Shown here in pieces: positions 4,269-5,812 of a DNA stretch of 5,812 bases. The position numbers were made by a program, and so were the translations under genes. The DNA comes from an uncultured Blautia sp. (GTDB lineage Bacteria > Bacillota > Clostridia > Lachnospirales > Lachnospiraceae), in contig CAMOXX010000171.1 of assembly GCA_946629475.1 (NCBI GenBank), forward strand, positions 1-5,812, given 5' to 3'. The notes below the pieces were generated by a model. It made no database searches. It had not been told where the DNA came from and was given only the letters and a program-made list of their open reading frames with translations. Numbering within the stretch: the stretch's first letter is position 1; each line of letters opens with the position of its first letter.

Positions 4269-4963
4269 CAGACAGAGTAGCCCAGATTCTGATTTCATCA
4301 TTTACTAAAATTCTGATACCAGGCATCAAAGTGACTATGCCGCTCACGATTCTTTCGTTTGCGGCAAGTCTTTTTCTGGCGCTTTTTCTGGCCCTGTTTC
4401 AGGTGGCAAATGTGCCGGTACTGAAGCAGCTGTCGCAGATTTATGTGTGGATCTTCCGGGGAACTCCGCTACTTGTGCAGCTGTTTATCATTTTCTTCGG
4501 GCTCCCGTCTATCGGGATAATTCTGGATGCATTTCCATCGGCGGTGATCGCGTTCGGGATGAACCTGGCTGCGTATAATGCGGAGGTGATCCGGGCGGCG
4601 ATCCTTGCTGTACCGCAGGGGCAGACGGAGGCAGCCTATCTGATTGGGCTGAGTTATCCGCAGCTCATGGCGAGGGTAGTGATCCCCCAGGCATTTCCGA
4701 TTGCGTTTCCTTCGCTGTTCAACAATCTGATTTCGCTTGTGAAGGATACCTCTCTTGCTTCCAGCATTACCGTGGTGGAGCTTTTTACTACGGCGCAGCA
4801 GATTGCGGCCAGAACGTACGAGCCGTTTGCGCTTTATTGTGAAGCCGCGGTGATCTATCTTATTTTCTGCACGCTGCTGACATGGATTCAGGGAGCTGTG
4901 GAGAAGAGGCTTGTGTGGGAGCACAAGGAGGATAAAGGCAGAAGACGCGCAATGGTCGGATAA
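4265..4963 (+). CDS. amino-acid-type ABC transporter permease (HisM/TcyB-like)
   Basis: The 232-residue inner membrane channel subunit is of normal length for the polar amino-acid uptake family. Hydrophobic spans are visible near 22-45, 68-88, 90-107, about 146-160 and 187-209. The segment FRGTPLLVQLFIIFFGLP (64-81) is a family hallmark. The cytoplasmic EAA loop that docks to the ATPase is EAAYLIGLS...VVIPQA (122-143) with Glu122, Ala123, Ala124 and Gly128. It probably forms a homodimer, since only one permease gene is present. The ATG lies inside the ATGA overlap with the binding-protein stop; no good binding site stands upstream, so translational coupling is likely. The C-terminus is basic (KEDKGRRRAMVG). 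Confidence 0.95.
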   Translation: MTDRVAQILISSFTKILIPGIKVTMPLTILSFAASLFLALFLALFQVANVPVLKQLSQIYVWIFRGTPLLVQLFIIFFGLPSIGIILDAFPSAVIAFGMNLAAYNAEVIRAAILAVPQGQTEAAYLIGLSYPQLMARVVIPQAFPIAFPSLFNNLISLVKDTSLASSITVVELFTTAQQIAARTYEPFALYCEAAVIYLIFCTLLTWIQGAVEKRLVWEHKEDKGRRRAMVG

Positions 4964-4995
4964 TATGCGGAACAATCTGTAATCCGGTTTTGCGC
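4947..4995 (+). other. stem-loop spanning permease stop and ATPase leader
   Basis: GCGCAA (4947-4952) pairs with TTGCGC (4990-4995), and CGGAT (4957-4961) with ATCCG (4982-4986), separated by a small 4x3 internal loop, with a 20-nt apical loop. It covers the permease stop codon and ends just before the ATPase binding site (5006-5010). No T-run follows. It could set the ATPase:permease ratio or slow mRNA decay; by itself it is modest and may be chance. Confidence 0.33.
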
Positions 4996-5018
4996 ATTCA
5001 TTATACGGAGATCGGAAA

Positions 5019-5762
5019 ATGCTTCAGGTGAAGAATTTATATAAATCATTCGGGAGCTTAAGCGTGCTGAAGGGTACGGAGTTCCGGGTGGAAAAGGGAG
5101 AGGTTGTGGCAATTCTGGGGCCGAGCGGCTCGGGAAAGACGACGCTCCTGCGCTGTATCAGCTTTCTGGAGAAAGCGGACCGCGGCGAAATCCTTTTTGA
5201 TGAATTTCAGTATGATATGACGAGAGTGACTCCCAGGCAGATCCGGGAGATGCGGATGCAGATGGGATTTGTGTTCCAGAGCTTTAATCTGTTCCGGAAT
5301 ATGCCTGCCTGGCGAAATGTGACCGAGGGGCTGGTGACGGCCCGCAAAAAACCGAAAAAGGAAGCCCGTGAAATTGCCATGGAAATGCTTCGCAAGGTTG
5401 GGATGGAGGACCGGGCGGAGTATTATCCGGATCAGCTTTCGGGCGGACAGCAGCAGCGGGTGGCGATTGCCCGGGCGATTGCGGCGAATCCCCGGGTGAT
5501 TCTTTTTGATGAGCCCACATCCGCGCTGGATCCGGAACTCACAGGTGAGGTTCTGGAGGTGATGAAAAAGCTTGCCGAAGAAGGAACCACGATGGTGGTT
5601 GTGACGCATGAGATGGGCTTTGCGAGAGAGGCAGCAAACAGGGTCGTCTTTATGGAAGGCGGCGTGATTGTGGAAGAAGGACCTTCGGCGGAATTCTTTT
5701 CCCACCCGAAGGAGGAGAGAACCAGGCAGTTTCTGCGGAGAGTGCTGGGAGAAAAACAATAA
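5019..5762 (+). CDS. amino-acid-type ABC transporter ATP-binding protein (GlnQ/HisP-like)
   Basis: This is the 247-residue cytoplasmic motor of the importer, complete and of usual length. Motifs in order: Walker A GPSGSGKTT (34-42), Q-loop Gln87 in FVFQSFNLF, signature LSGGQQQR (140-147), Walker B VILFDEP (160-166) with catalytic Glu165, D-loop SALD (168-171), H-loop His197 in VVVTHEMGFA. The segment after the Q-loop reads LFRNMPAWRNV where relatives commonly have LFPHMTVLENV, an unusual but tolerable variant at the face that contacts the permease. The ATG at 5019 is preceded by CGGAG (5006-5010), 8 nt upstream. It follows the permease by 55 nt with no promoter evident, so it is cotranscribed. 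A TGTTCAG-family motif begins two bases after its stop. Confidence 0.96.
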   Translation: MLQVKNLYKSFGSLSVLKGTEFRVEKGEVVAILGPSGSGKTTLLRCISFLEKADRGEILFDEFQYDMTRVTPRQIREMRMQMGFVFQSFNLFRNMPAWRNVTEGLVTARKKPKKEAREIAMEMLRKVGMEDRAEYYPDQLSGGQQQRVAIARAIAANPRVILFDEPTSALDPELTGEVLEVMKKLAEEGTTMVVVTHEMGFAREAANRVVFMEGGVIVEEGPSAEFFSHPKEERTRQFLRRVLGEKQ

Positions 5763-5763
5763 G

Positions 5764-5776
5764 GAACTGTTCAGAA
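5764..5776 (+). repeat. TGTTCAG-family motif, copy after the ATPase stop
   Basis: GAACTGTTCAGAA begins right after the TAA stop (5760-5762), the same placement as copy B after the reductase stop. The flanking bases then diverge. The window ends 36 bases later, without a complete terminator in view. Confidence 0.5.
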
Positions 5777-5812
5777 ATAACGTGTGCAGTTTACGCAGGA
5801 TGCTTTTTCGAG

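Noticed and set aside
1..5812. CRISPR array, tRNA or rRNA, phage or defence genes
   Set aside because: No regularly spaced direct repeats, no cloverleaf or rRNA-like sequence, and every sizeable gene is explained as metabolism or transport.

Overview
The window looks like chromosome of a Gram-positive, low-to-moderate GC Firmicute, most likely a gut-type Clostridia (Lachnospiraceae-like). Grounds: strong AGGAGG-type ribosome binding sites, TTGACA/TATAAT-type promoters with extended -10 elements, T-rich intrinsic terminators, and proteins typical of that group (an Fe-S aldo/keto reductase, an allulose-type epimerase, and a three-gene amino-acid ABC importer). Species cannot be assigned from the sequence alone.

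Layout. (1) Positions 1-453 hold no convincing intact gene: possible remnants of older coding or mobile sequence, then a strong bidirectional terminator at 316-371. (2) A small minus-strand gene (454-693) encodes 79 residues that look like a divergent HPr-fold protein lacking the phosphorylatable histidine. (3) A minus-strand D-allulose (psicose)/D-tagatose 3-epimerase-like gene (963-1832) has its own extended -10 promoter, a leader of about 120 nt and a strong terminator (826-874). (4) Across a 318-bp divergent control region, a plus-strand aldo/keto reductase with a C-terminal two-[4Fe-4S] ferredoxin-like tail (2151-3257) reads the other way. (5) A plus-strand operon driven by a near-consensus promoter (3321-3350) encodes a polar amino-acid-type ABC importer: binding protein (3477-4268), permease (4265-4963, 4-nt overlap) and ATPase (5019-5762).

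How the parts may work together. The importer is a complete set: exported receptor, membrane channel and motor. The epimerase and reductase are divergently arranged and could share a regulator and a sugar/polyol pathway; this is inference from position. Nothing links the importer to the sugar enzymes beyond adjacency.

The least ordinary signals are non-coding. An 80-nt imperfect hairpin begins almost exactly at the predicted transcription start of the importer operon. A short sequence family with core TGTTCAG, including two identical 17-bp copies of GTAACTGTTCAGAACAG, recurs at gene borders throughout the window. The importer's binding protein has a signal peptide but no cysteine for lipid anchoring, which is unusual for a monoderm. 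I see no CRISPR array, rRNA, tRNA, intact insertion sequence, phage gene or clear defence system. This is mostly ordinary metabolic and transport DNA with interesting regulatory punctuation.
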